Assembly: GCA_049608925.1 (NCBI GenBank)
Contig: JBMYXZ010000098.1
Span: forward strand, 1 to 5,137
Direction: 5' to 3'
Length of the DNA stretch: 5,137 bases
From: JBMYXZ01 sp049608925
GTDB taxonomy: Bacteria > Pseudomonadota > Alphaproteobacteria > JAGOMX01
Below, one piece after another: positions 1-4,254 of the stretch (the stretch's first letter is position 1; the number at the start of each line of letters is the position of its first letter). Position numbers and translations under genes: made by a program. The notes beneath the pieces are model-generated. The model was not told where the DNA came from, did not search any database, and worked only from the letters and a program-made list of their open reading frames with translations.

Positions 1-110
1 GTAAACCCCGGCAAGGCCGCGCAGCGGCTCAGGGGGCCGAAGGCGCACAGTTCGGGTGGGGCAGGGTGTCTTGACGCCCTGTGCCACCTGGACACCAAGA
101 GAAACAGCGC
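1..110. other. GC-rich, hairpin-rich edge without a definable gene
   Basis: This stretch is much GC-richer than the DNA after position 140. It holds a perfect 5-bp hairpin (GCCGC at 16-20, GCGGC at 24-28), an inverted repeat CAGGG/CCCTG (62-66 and 77-81, 10-nt spacer) and an overlapping inverted repeat GGTGTC/GACACC (65-70 and 91-96). Frame 1 is open from the edge to a TGA at 295-297 but has no convincing start and runs through a terminator-like hairpin. Frame 2 stops at 2-4 and frame 3 at 72-74, so the tail of a gene from the left is possible. I see no recognisable protein motif. A structured non-coding site such as a transfer origin is a weak alternative. Confidence 0.3.
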
Positions 111-135
111 AAAAAGAAACCCCGCCGAAGCGGGG
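110..135 (-). terminator. Leftward Rho-independent terminator-like hairpin
   Basis: CCCCGC (120-125) and GCGGGG (130-135) form a perfect 6-bp stem. Read leftward, the loop is the stable tetraloop TTCG and the stem is followed by TTTCTTTTT (111-119), a good U-tract. Read rightward, the following bases are only moderately T-rich, so leftward termination fits better. No leftward gene lies close upstream, because luxR ends 620 bp away. It may insulate the left edge from leftward read-through, or work weakly in both directions. Confidence 0.55.
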
Positions 136-177
136 CATAGTTTGTTCATTTCTCGCTGTGAAAAATGGGATGGGTCA

Positions 178-183
178 TATAAT
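178..183 (+). promoter_or_regulatory. Possible -10 box, rightward
   Basis: A perfect TATAAT occurs at 178-183. There is no good -35 box at 15-18 bp upstream, so a functional promoter is uncertain. If used, transcription would begin near 190 and read into the small ORFs at 323 and 516 with a leader of about 130 nt. The rest of 136-322 holds no gene I can support; it contains only a short palindrome GAGCAAGCTC at 267-276. Confidence 0.25.
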
Positions 184-322
184 CACGTCGGGGCAGAAGT
201 GGCAAGCTTCAGATGCCAGTGTAGGGGCGATTTGACCGCCTCAAAACAGAAACACGATCAACGCAAGAGCAAGCTCGACGCTCTCCATCGCGGATGATCA
301 ATTCCAGAAAAGGTGCGGATCG

Positions 323-535
323 TTGAAAGCTGAACGTCTTCAAAGCGGCAAAATAAAACTCTCAGGAAACGTCTGGTTTGATGTTTTCCCGGAAGCTGCA
401 TTGATAGGGTGGATCCAATTCTATGATCGAATGTTCAAGGATTATGGACACCCTGGGTATAAAAGAGCTGCGGATGCCCTGAAGGCTTTGCCAGCTTCCA
501 GCAAGGGGCCGAGTGATGGGCAAGCTACATTGTGA
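323..535 (+). CDS. Small hypothetical protein (70 aa, TTG start)
   Basis: I do not recognise this protein. The frame is open from 236, after a TGA at 233-235, and the first usable start is TTG at 323. A purine-rich AAAAGG (308-313) precedes it by about 9 nt and could serve as a ribosome binding site. The translation looks protein-like: a basic N-terminus, then an aromatic-rich stretch (residues about 18-45, including VWFDVFPEAALIGW), then a short Ala/Lys-rich segment KRAADALKAL. There is no signal peptide or clear membrane helix. Its end overlaps the next small ORF by 20 nt, which suggests a two-gene unit. It could be a chance ORF or a remnant of a larger gene. Confidence 0.4.
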   Translation: MKAERLQSGKIKLSGNVWFDVFPEAALIGWIQFYDRMFKDYGHPGYKRAADALKALPASSKGPSDGQATL

Positions 536-713
536 TCACCGCGTAGTGCTAAGAGACTCAGAAGACAGAATAACTGATGATCGCCCATACAAGAATTTCG
601 CGGCGGCAAAGCCGGTGTTCGATACGCTTTCTCAGTCAGTACCCAAGGGCTATGAGCTAACGCTACAACACGGTGCAAGGATCATTTATCGCGCTGACCC
701 GACACGGGGATAA
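516..713 (+). CDS. Small hypothetical protein (65 aa)
   Basis: I do not recognise this protein. ATG at 516 is preferred over the in-frame GTG at 513 because AAGGGG (503-508) sits 7 nt upstream of the ATG, a good Shine-Dalgarno placement. The product is small, soluble-looking and mixed in charge: an acidic/basic N-terminal third, then an amphipathic middle around FAAAKPVFDTL, and a C-terminal segment GYELTLQHGARIIYRAD that alternates like a beta strand. It overlaps the preceding small ORF by 20 nt, so translational coupling is plausible. The start has better support than that of its neighbour. A small two-gene plasmid module is possible but no function can be assigned. Confidence 0.45.
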   Translation: MGKLHCDHRVVLRDSEDRITDDRPYKNFAAAKPVFDTLSQSVPKGYELTLQHGARIIYRADPTRG

Positions 714-756
714 TTTGGATTATGTAACATTAATAGGAGAATTGTCACTTAAATTA

Positions 757-1386
757 TTACAACCAGTTGCGCTTAGATGCGATAGCGATTGCTGTTGTTA
801 TTTTTTTGCAGCCCAGCTTCCTTTTCAAAGATTTAACCCAACTATTTGCGGTACTCCTACTGACACTCAATGCTTTTTCTATGTCCTCAATGGAATAGTC
901 ATCACTGAGCATTTTTAACGTGGTGAGTTCATTTTTCGTCAACGTGTTTGAGTTAGCAAAATTCTCACGATAAAAATCCAATCTATCGGATAAGATGGTC
1001 ATTTCATCGTCCGTAATTTCTCTATCATTACGGGCAACGGCCAAAAAAGAACGCCCCCTCACCCCTTCTTTTCTTGATAGAGTTGCACCATAGTTTAGAT
1101 CGAACTTCCGAGCTTTTTTTAGAAGACCGAAAATATCAGGTATCTTAACCTCACTCCATCGATAATTACCAGGTTTAGCCATACTATAAGTAACCGTAGG
1201 ATCTTGCGCGACAAGAAATTCAGCAGCATATTTATCCTGCCATTCTTGCGGATAAGTACAGTCAAGATACTCAGGCCCCGTTGTTCTATAATTGTAGGCC
1301 ACTAAATACCCCATATTTCCAATCAATGAGAGCATTTTTGTCTCAGTTTGGTAGTTTGGAATTTGATTAACCGAAATCTTATCCAT
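757..1386 (-). CDS. luxR: LuxR-family quorum-sensing transcriptional regulator
   Basis: This is a cytoplasmic transcription factor expected to bind an acyl-homoserine lactone made by the neighbouring LuxI and to control target promoters. I place the start at ATG 1386 (209 aa). An AAGG lies 7 nt upstream of it, whereas the upstream in-frame ATG at 1437 has no ribosome binding site. The N-terminal autoinducer-binding domain (about 15-140) keeps the invariant residues W49, Y53, D62, P63 and W77, plus a glycine at G100. The C-terminal LuxR-type helix-turn-helix (about 147-209) has E153 and L157 and ends in RKLGCKKITTAIAIA. The glycine that normally lies ten residues after the glutamate is D163 here, which is unusual. 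The gene diverges from luxI across 161 bp and is AT-rich (21 of 60 bases G or C at 961-1020). No convincing terminator was seen after its stop. Confidence 0.93.
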   Translation of the reverse strand: MDKISVNQIPNYQTETKMLSLIGNMGYLVAYNYRTTGPEYLDCTYPQEWQDKYAAEFLVAQDPTVTYSMAKPGNYRWSEVKIPDIFGLLKKARKFDLNYGATLSRKEGVRGRSFLAVARNDREITDDEMTILSDRLDFYRENFANSNTLTKNELTTLKMLSDDYSIEDIEKALSVSRSTANSWVKSLKRKLGCKKITTAIAIASKRNWL

Positions 1387-1418
1387 TTCAACGCCTTGAA
1401 GATAGAGGTTGCACTTTA

Positions 1419-1432
1419 GTTTAGGTCCAAAC
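1419..1432. promoter_or_regulatory. Imperfect dyad in the luxR leader
   Basis: GTTTAGGTCCAAAC has 4-bp complementary outer arms (GTTT/AAAC) and one further inner pair. It lies 33-46 bp upstream of the luxR ATG. It could be an operator for autoregulation of luxR, but the match is short and may be chance. Confidence 0.2.
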
Positions 1433-1466
1433 CACACATTACATCAATATAAAAGTACATAATTTC

Positions 1467-1487
1467 ATAAGAAAATCGTTTTCTCAT
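1467..1487. promoter_or_regulatory. Candidate lux-box-like operator
   Basis: A dyad centred on 1477 contains perfect 6-bp arms AGAAAA (1470-1475) and TTTTCT (1479-1484) around a TCG centre. The symmetry continues with two more matching pairs out to 1467/1487 and one mismatch. It is the best dyad in the luxR-luxI intergenic region and is about the size of known lux/tra boxes, though its sequence is not the Vibrio or TraR consensus. It lies just upstream of the likely luxI promoter, as expected for LuxR-type activation. Confidence 0.45.
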
Positions 1488-1495
1488 TGGCAGAG

Positions 1496-1501
1496 TATCA
1501 T
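1496..1501 (+). promoter_or_regulatory. Possible luxI -10 box
   Basis: TATCAT matches TATAAT at five of six positions. No good -35 box lies upstream, consistent with a promoter needing an activator at the dyad centred on 1477. An alternative -10, TATCTC at 1509-1514, would put that dyad near -44, the usual LuxR-type activation position. Confidence 0.3.
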
Positions 1502-1534
1502 AAGCGTGTATCTCGGCTGAAAAATATTACCGCC

Positions 1535-1539
1535 AGGAG
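1535..1539 (+). promoter_or_regulatory. Ribosome binding site fixing the GTG start of luxI
   Basis: AGGAG sits 8 nt upstream of GTG at 1548. This strong, well-placed Shine-Dalgarno sequence supports the non-ATG start. Confidence 0.75.
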
Positions 1540-1547
1540 TCCTAAAG

Positions 1548-2156
1548 GTGCCTAAAATAACAGAAATCAAGATTATCGACTGTTTCGGTCAGAAACATCA
1601 TAACTTCATGTTAATCAATCAATTTTTTGAGCTTCGCAAAGAGGTTTTTGTTAAAAAGCTTGGATGGACGCTGGATACGTTCAGAGATCTAGAATTTGAT
1701 CAGTATGACACCTTTTTGAGTAGATACATTATTGCGACAGAAAATGACAAAGTGGTTGGAGGTGCCCGTATATTACAAACGAACCAAAAAATGCCATCAT
1801 GCCGTGGTGCTCGACCATACAGTTATATGATAAAGGATTCTCATGACGGGATGTTAACAGGTCTACCAGCCAATCTTTGCTATGTCACTCCACCTGTTTC
1901 CTCAGATATTTGGGAAATTACACGCCTGTGTTCAGTGAGTAATGGTGTAGCGCCAAATCTCATTATGGACAAATGTATCGATTATCTTTCAAGCCAAAAA
2001 GCAAAAGAAGCCTTGTTCATATGTACTCCAGCAGGTGTTCGGTATGCACGTCGATCTGGGCGGAAAGTGACTGAACTTGGGCCAATTTACGAAAATGAAA
2101 GTGGAAAATTTCAAGCAATTTCGTTCGTTCTGGATGGAGAAAGCAGCAATGACTGA
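1548..2156 (+). CDS. luxI: LuxI-family acyl-homoserine lactone synthase
   Basis: This cytoplasmic enzyme makes an N-acyl-homoserine lactone signal from S-adenosylmethionine and an acyl carrier protein-linked fatty acid. The 202-aa product starts at GTG with AGGAG 8 nt upstream. The family's active-site signature is complete: R30, F34 and W40 in the N-terminal pocket, then E49, D51 and D54 in the E-x-D-x-x-D segment, R74, and E123/R126 in WEITR. R74 and E123 are about 18 residues further apart than in classical LuxI/TraI. That extra segment contains YSYMIKDSHDG and GLPANL, which from memory is typical of a Rhodobacterales subclass. The acyl chain length cannot be predicted. The gene is AT-rich (20 of 60 bases G or C at 1561-1620), diverges from luxR, and its last codons carry the ribosome binding site of the next gene, which it overlaps by 8 nt. 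Confidence 0.95.
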   Translation: MPKITEIKIIDCFGQKHHNFMLINQFFELRKEVFVKKLGWTLDTFRDLEFDQYDTFLSRYIIATENDKVVGGARILQTNQKMPSCRGARPYSYMIKDSHDGMLTGLPANLCYVTPPVSSDIWEITRLCSVSNGVAPNLIMDKCIDYLSSQKAKEALFICTPAGVRYARRSGRKVTELGPIYENESGKFQAISFVLDGESSND

Positions 2157-2382
2157 AATAGTTATCACTCCATGCATCACTACTAAAGTACCCGACATAG
2201 AACTAAGCGCATCCCCCCCTAAAGATCGAAGTACAGGCGTACCAATCAAACATTTCGGAGACGATGTAAAAGTGGCAGCATCATTGATCCTATGGCCCGA
2301 TGGCACTTTATCCATCCGAATAAATGCCGAAAATCGGATATTTGAGCAGATCAGTCCTACCACTTTTCCTTGTCCAGAATAA
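2149..2382 (+). CDS. Unrecognised 77-aa protein coupled to luxI
   Basis: I do not recognise this protein. ATG at 2149 overlaps the luxI stop by 8 nt, and GGAGA (2136-2140) within the end of luxI lies 8 nt upstream, so translation is almost certainly coupled to luxI. An upstream in-frame TTG at 2077 would overlap luxI by 80 nt without need and is rejected. The product has no signal peptide or membrane helix. It has a Pro/Thr/Ser-rich N-terminal part (residues 8-32) and a C-terminal part (about 38-68) with alternating hydrophobic residues and a WPDG turn, suggesting beta strands. Cysteines are at 9 and 75. Co-expression suggests a role in signal production, in regulating LuxR, or as a quorum-sensing output. 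That role is inference only. Its 3' end overlaps the opposing gene by 26 bp. Confidence 0.75.
   Translation: MTEIVITPCITTKVPDIELSASPPKDRSTGVPIKHFGDDVKVAASLILWPDGTLSIRINAENRIFEQISPTTFPCPE
2314..2339. repeat. Inverted repeat near the convergent gene ends
   Basis: ATCCGA (2314-2319) and TCGGAT (2334-2339) form 6-bp arms around a 14-nt loop, and CCGA/TCGG (2327-2330, 2334-2337) offers an alternative small hairpin. It lies inside the 3' end of the 77-aa gene and just past the stop of the leftward exported-protein gene. It could slow or terminate leftward transcripts, but no U-tract follows. Confidence 0.25.
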
Positions 2383-2677
2383 ATCGTTGATATCTCTGAG
2401 CTGTATTATTGACTTCCTCTTTTACGACCTGCTGTTGCTGTTCCACACATATAAACCAACCCTGGGCGTCCCGAAAGTACGCTTCAAACTCCATACTGAA
2501 CTCCTGGCTAAATGCCCTCGCTGCCGCTTCCGATGTGACGGGCGGGGGCACGGGAGGCAGACAGGAACCCCACGCGGGTTCAGTAATCCCCATGATGTAC
2601 AAGTAAAATAACGCCATACCGTGGTATCTGACACTGAACCGTAATGATTTACGGAAAAAACGCCGCACAAATATCAT
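2357..2677 (-). CDS. Small exported hypothetical protein, coupled to repC
   Basis: The 106-aa product has a strongly basic N-terminus (several Arg/Lys within residues 5-17), then a hydrophobic stretch (about 20-31, MALFYLYIMGI) and a possible signal peptidase site before CLPPVPPPV at 39-47, so it is probably exported. The mature part is mostly helical-looking, with FEAYFRDAQGWFICVEQQQQ, a cysteine at 77 and a charged C-terminus. From memory, a CLPPVPP motif followed by a YF...Q.Y/F..C segment recurs in small uncharacterised alphaproteobacterial proteins; I have no function for it. Its ATG overlaps the repC TGA (ATGA, 2674-2677), implying translational coupling to repC. It could assist plasmid transfer or act at the cell surface, but nothing here proves that. 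M21 is an alternative start. Confidence 0.7.
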   Translation of the reverse strand: MIFVRRFFRKSLRFSVRYHGMALFYLYIMGITEPAWGSCLPPVPPPVTSEAAARAFSQEFSMEFEAYFRDAQGWFICVEQQQQVVKEEVNNTAQRYQRFILDKEKW

Positions 2678-3960
2678 TGGGCCTCCCCCTGACAGTCCTG
2701 CTCTGCCTGAGCCTGTCGCTGACGCTCCTCCAAGCCAATCAATCCGCCTATGATATTAAGCTGCCCTGCATAGTGCTTGCGCGTCATCGCGACCAGTGTT
2801 CCGCCTGGACTGAACACTGGTCGTACCGGATGGTCACGATTTGCGGCAATGAGAATGATACAGAGGGCTGCATTTAACTCCCCCATGGCCTCGATGGCTT
2901 TCACCCATGCGGAATGATTAACCCCCATATGAGTGGCACAATCATAGGCTGCGATTATAAAATCATGATGTGTTGGCGTCTTGCGCGTTTTCAACGATGC
3001 GTGCACATAGAGCTTCATATCGTGATCGCAAAGATCGTAGAGGCGCAAAGGTGTCAAAGCACCGGAAAATTTCTGCTTGCACAACTCCCGATCCCAAACA
3101 GGCTTATTTTCTAAGCATTCTTTTGATGTGCCTTTAGGCACATCATTCCTTAATTGAATGTCGGGCTGTAAGCCCGTGCATGTTTTTTTTACTTCATCGC
3201 TCGCGTTACAATACAAAGATTCTTCTTGTGTTGTATCTTGTATATAAGACCGGACATTTAGGTCCCGTTGACCGGACATTTTTTTACATGATGAAAGCAA
3301 TAACAGCAACTTATCCACAAGCGTTTGTGCCGTCTCACAATGCCCTGAAACGATCTCTAGGGATTGCTTGCGCAGATTCTCAGGACCAGGCCATGTGGAG
3401 ATCTCCTCAAGGGCTTGCTGTGTTGCTTTGTCATTTCCAGATCCAAGAACCTGCACCTCACTGATAATACTGTAAGCGCGGCCTTTCAGATGACTGCGGC
3501 GGCGCACAAGCGCCTCTTTCTGCTTTGCCTCAGTACGATGAATGTCCCGTATGGCCTTTAAGCGAGGGATCAGATCAATCAGCGGGGTGAACACAATGCC
3601 AAGCCCGCCTGAGCGCGATCTACCGCCATTAGCCGCTACGCGCTTCTCTACTAGGCCGAGTTTTAGAAATGCCTCTTCATCGCGCCGGATCTGGCGCTCT
3701 GTCTTGCCCAGAAGTAAAGCAAGCTGTGTCTGTTGTTTATAACATACCGGCTCTACGTCCCCTCGAACCCAATCCTGCGGACGTGTCTGATCCATCATCG
3801 CAAGCAGCGTCATCAACCTGCCCGCACTCATTCCGATCTGTGATCTGAGTTCACGCAGGATGCTTTCCACATTGCCCCGCTGCATATTGCCGGGAAGCAC
3901 GGCATATCTTTCCTGTTCACCCGTTACGGGTGCTTCATATTGTTGTGCTTGAATAAGCAT
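2674..3960 (-). CDS. repC: RepC-type plasmid replication initiator
   Basis: RepC initiates replication of repABC-type plasmids by binding an origin usually located inside its own gene. The 428-aa length is normal for the family. Residues about 30-135 form a winged-helix-like DNA-binding region, with a helix-turn-helix around LALLLGKTERQIRRDEEAF (80-98), then GLVEKR and a GGLGIVFTPLI segment matching the family's 'G.dLsPL' region. The C-terminal domain (about 305-420) ends in the typical PGGTLVAMTRKHYAGQLNI. Codons about 226-280 encode a variable linker rich in Thr, Gln and Cys, and this DNA carries repeats and hairpins. ATG 3960 has AGAGGA 10 nt upstream. No repA/repB precedes it: a 312-bp leader and then an exported-protein gene do. 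The 5' part is GC-rich (38 of 60 bases at 3601-3660), the linker AT-rich. Its stop overlaps the following gene. Confidence 0.92.
   Translation of the reverse strand: MLIQAQQYEAPVTGEQERYAVLPGNMQRGNVESILRELRSQIGMSAGRLMTLLAMMDQTRPQDWVRGDVEPVCYKQQTQLALLLGKTERQIRRDEEAFLKLGLVEKRVAANGGRSRSGGLGIVFTPLIDLIPRLKAIRDIHRTEAKQKEALVRRRSHLKGRAYSIISEVQVLGSGNDKATQQALEEISTWPGPENLRKQSLEIVSGHCETAQTLVDKLLLLLSSCKKMSGQRDLNVRSYIQDTTQEESLYCNASDEVKKTCTGLQPDIQLRNDVPKGTSKECLENKPVWDRELCKQKFSGALTPLRLYDLCDHDMKLYVHASLKTRKTPTHHDFIIAAYDCATHMGVNHSAWVKAIEAMGELNAALCIILIAANRDHPVRPVFSPGGTLVAMTRKHYAGQLNIIGGLIGLEERQRQAQAEQDCQGEAQ
3124..3145. repeat. Perfect 9-bp hairpin inside repC
   Basis: TGATGTGCC (3124-3132) pairs perfectly with GGCACATCA (3137-3145) across a TTTA loop. 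It lies in the linker-coding region, next to a second hairpin, with a small CATTC/GAATG dyad (3144-3148, 3156-3160) between them. It is likely an origin or mRNA structure. Confidence 0.6.
3162..3176. repeat. Perfect 6-bp GC-rich hairpin inside repC
   Basis: CGGGCT (3162-3167) pairs with AGCCCG (3171-3176) across a 3-nt GTA loop. It is 16 bp from the 9-bp hairpin at 3124-3145 and directly borders the AT-rich tract with the T run at 3183-3190. Confidence 0.55.
3248..3281. repeat. 12-bp direct repeat, 22-bp period (iteron-like)
   Basis: GACCGGACATTT occurs at 3248-3259 and again at 3270-3281. The starts are 22 bp apart, about two helical turns, so a protein could bind both on one face. Because 22 is not a multiple of three, the two copies encode different residues in RepC (around MSGQ and NVRS), which favours selection on DNA over protein. 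It is a likely RepC binding site. Confidence 0.55.
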
Positions 3961-3996
3961 AGTCTCTCTGTCCTCTGTGTTGAGGCAGGGTACATT

Positions 3997-4027
3997 TTGA
4001 CAAGGTGCAAAAAACTATTCGCATAAA
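3997..4027 (+). promoter_or_regulatory. Candidate promoter for a counter-transcribed RNA
   Basis: A perfect TTGACA -35 box (3997-4002) faces rightward, opposite to repC, inside its leader. The best -10 is CATAAA (4022-4027, four of six matches) at a long 19-bp spacing. Transcription would start near 4034 and read antisense to the repC leader. Confidence 0.4.
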
Positions 4028-4038
4028 TGCGTTTTTTG
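4008..4038. repeat. Inverted repeat CAAAAAAC / GTTTTTTG in the repC leader
   Basis: CAAAAAAC (4008-4015) and GTTTTTTG (4031-4038) are perfect 8-bp arms. Overlapping them is a second dyad, CGCAT/ATGCG (4020-4024, 4027-4031). In the repC transcript the second stem is followed 5 nt later by six U, resembling a weak terminator. The two foldings are mutually exclusive, as in attenuator leaders. Confidence 0.45.
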
Positions 4039-4054
4039 TCTTGTTTCGATGTAA

Positions 4055-4099
4055 GGGAAATGCTAAAAAATCGGTGCAAACTGATTTCTTTGCATTCCC
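4055..4099. repeat. Long imperfect palindrome in the repC leader
   Basis: The left arm 4055-4075 and right arm 4080-4099 pair at 18 positions, counting one wobble, with two mismatches, one bulged A at 4058 and a 4-nt GCAA loop on the rightward strand. Ends are GGGAA and TTCCC. The structure can form in both the repC mRNA leader and an antisense RNA, so it could mediate loop-loop pairing between them. Confidence 0.6.
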
Positions 4100-4133
4100 T
4101 CGCTTGGTTCGCCCTGCGGGGTTTTGCTTTTTT
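4098..4133 (+). terminator. Rightward terminator-like element in the repC leader
   Basis: CCTCGC (4098-4103) can pair with GCGGGG (4116-4121) through one T-G wobble, with a 12-nt loop, followed by TTTTGCTTTTTT (4122-4133). The U-rich tail directly after the stem is a good sign, while the 6-bp stem with a long loop is only moderate. It would end the antisense RNA. Confidence 0.4.
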
Positions 4134-4181
4134 AAGGGGTCTGCTTTGGCCTCTACGTTAATATCTTTGTTTTGCAGAAAC

Positions 4182-4208
4182 ACTATAGACAAAGCCTGAG
4201 TCGCGCAA
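4182..4208 (-). promoter_or_regulatory. Possible repC promoter
   Basis: On the leftward strand TATAGT (4182-4187) is a good -10 box. The best -35 is TTGCGC (4203-4208) at a short 15-bp spacing with only TTG matching. Transcription would start near 4175, giving a repC leader of about 215 nt that includes all the hairpins described here. Confidence 0.3.
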
Positions 4209-4242
4209 TTCTTGTTATTTGAACCGCACAACTCCGCCACAT

Positions 4243-4254
4243 CTTGTGTACAAG
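4243..4254. promoter_or_regulatory. Palindrome upstream of the possible repC promoter
   Basis: CTTGTGTACAAG has perfect 5-bp arms (CTTGT/ACAAG) around GT. It lies between the stop of the upstream exported-protein gene and the possible repC -35 box, a suitable place for an operator. Its sequence does not resemble the dyad upstream of luxI. Confidence 0.3.

Larger units (their letters stand above)
3120..3285. other. Candidate origin of vegetative replication (oriV) inside repC
   Basis: This part of repC combines AT-rich DNA (20 of 60 bases G or C at 3181-3240, with a run of eight T at 3183-3190), two strong perfect hairpins, opposed TACAA/TTGTA motifs (3207-3216 against 3231-3242) and a 12-bp direct repeat spaced 22 bp. 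In repABC plasmids oriV is known to lie in an AT-rich part of repC. The segment encodes the linker between the two RepC domains, where protein constraint is low. Confidence 0.55.
4034..4133 (+). ncRNA. Putative counter-transcribed RNA controlling repC
   Basis: From the TTGACA promoter, an RNA of about 100 nt would run antisense to the repC leader. Its body contains a long stem-loop (4055-4099) with a GCAA loop, a GNRA tetraloop, and it ends in a terminator-like stem with a U-rich tail (4098-4133). In repABC plasmids a small antisense RNA upstream of repC (the inc-alpha locus) is known to repress RepC synthesis by altering leader folding. The layout here fits that model, although this RNA would be larger than the roughly 60-nt examples I recall. 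No transcript evidence is available. Confidence 0.45.

Noticed and set aside
442..678. 78-codon leftward frame
   Set aside because: It opposes the two rightward small ORFs, which have better ribosome binding sites and more protein-like composition.
673..918. 81-codon rightward frame; AGGAG at 735-739 precedes a TTG at 743
   Set aside because: Most of it is antisense to the well-supported luxR gene and has an odd cysteine run. The purine-rich site alone is not enough.
1387..1437. 17-residue N-terminal extension of LuxR from ATG 1437
   Set aside because: No ribosome binding site precedes 1437, while ATG 1386 has AAGG at good spacing and the family's residues lie at expected distances from it.
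2077..2148. N-terminal extension of the 77-aa protein from a TTG at 2077
   Set aside because: It would overlap luxI by 80 nt in another frame. ATG 2149 has a strong, well-spaced ribosome binding site.
1989..2363. 124-codon leftward frame across the end of luxI
   Set aside because: It is antisense to luxI and the 77-aa gene and shows no recognisable motif.
4005..4199. 64-codon rightward frame in the repC leader
   Set aside because: Its start lies inside the possible antisense-RNA promoter, and its protein-like look comes from the palindrome at 4055-4099.
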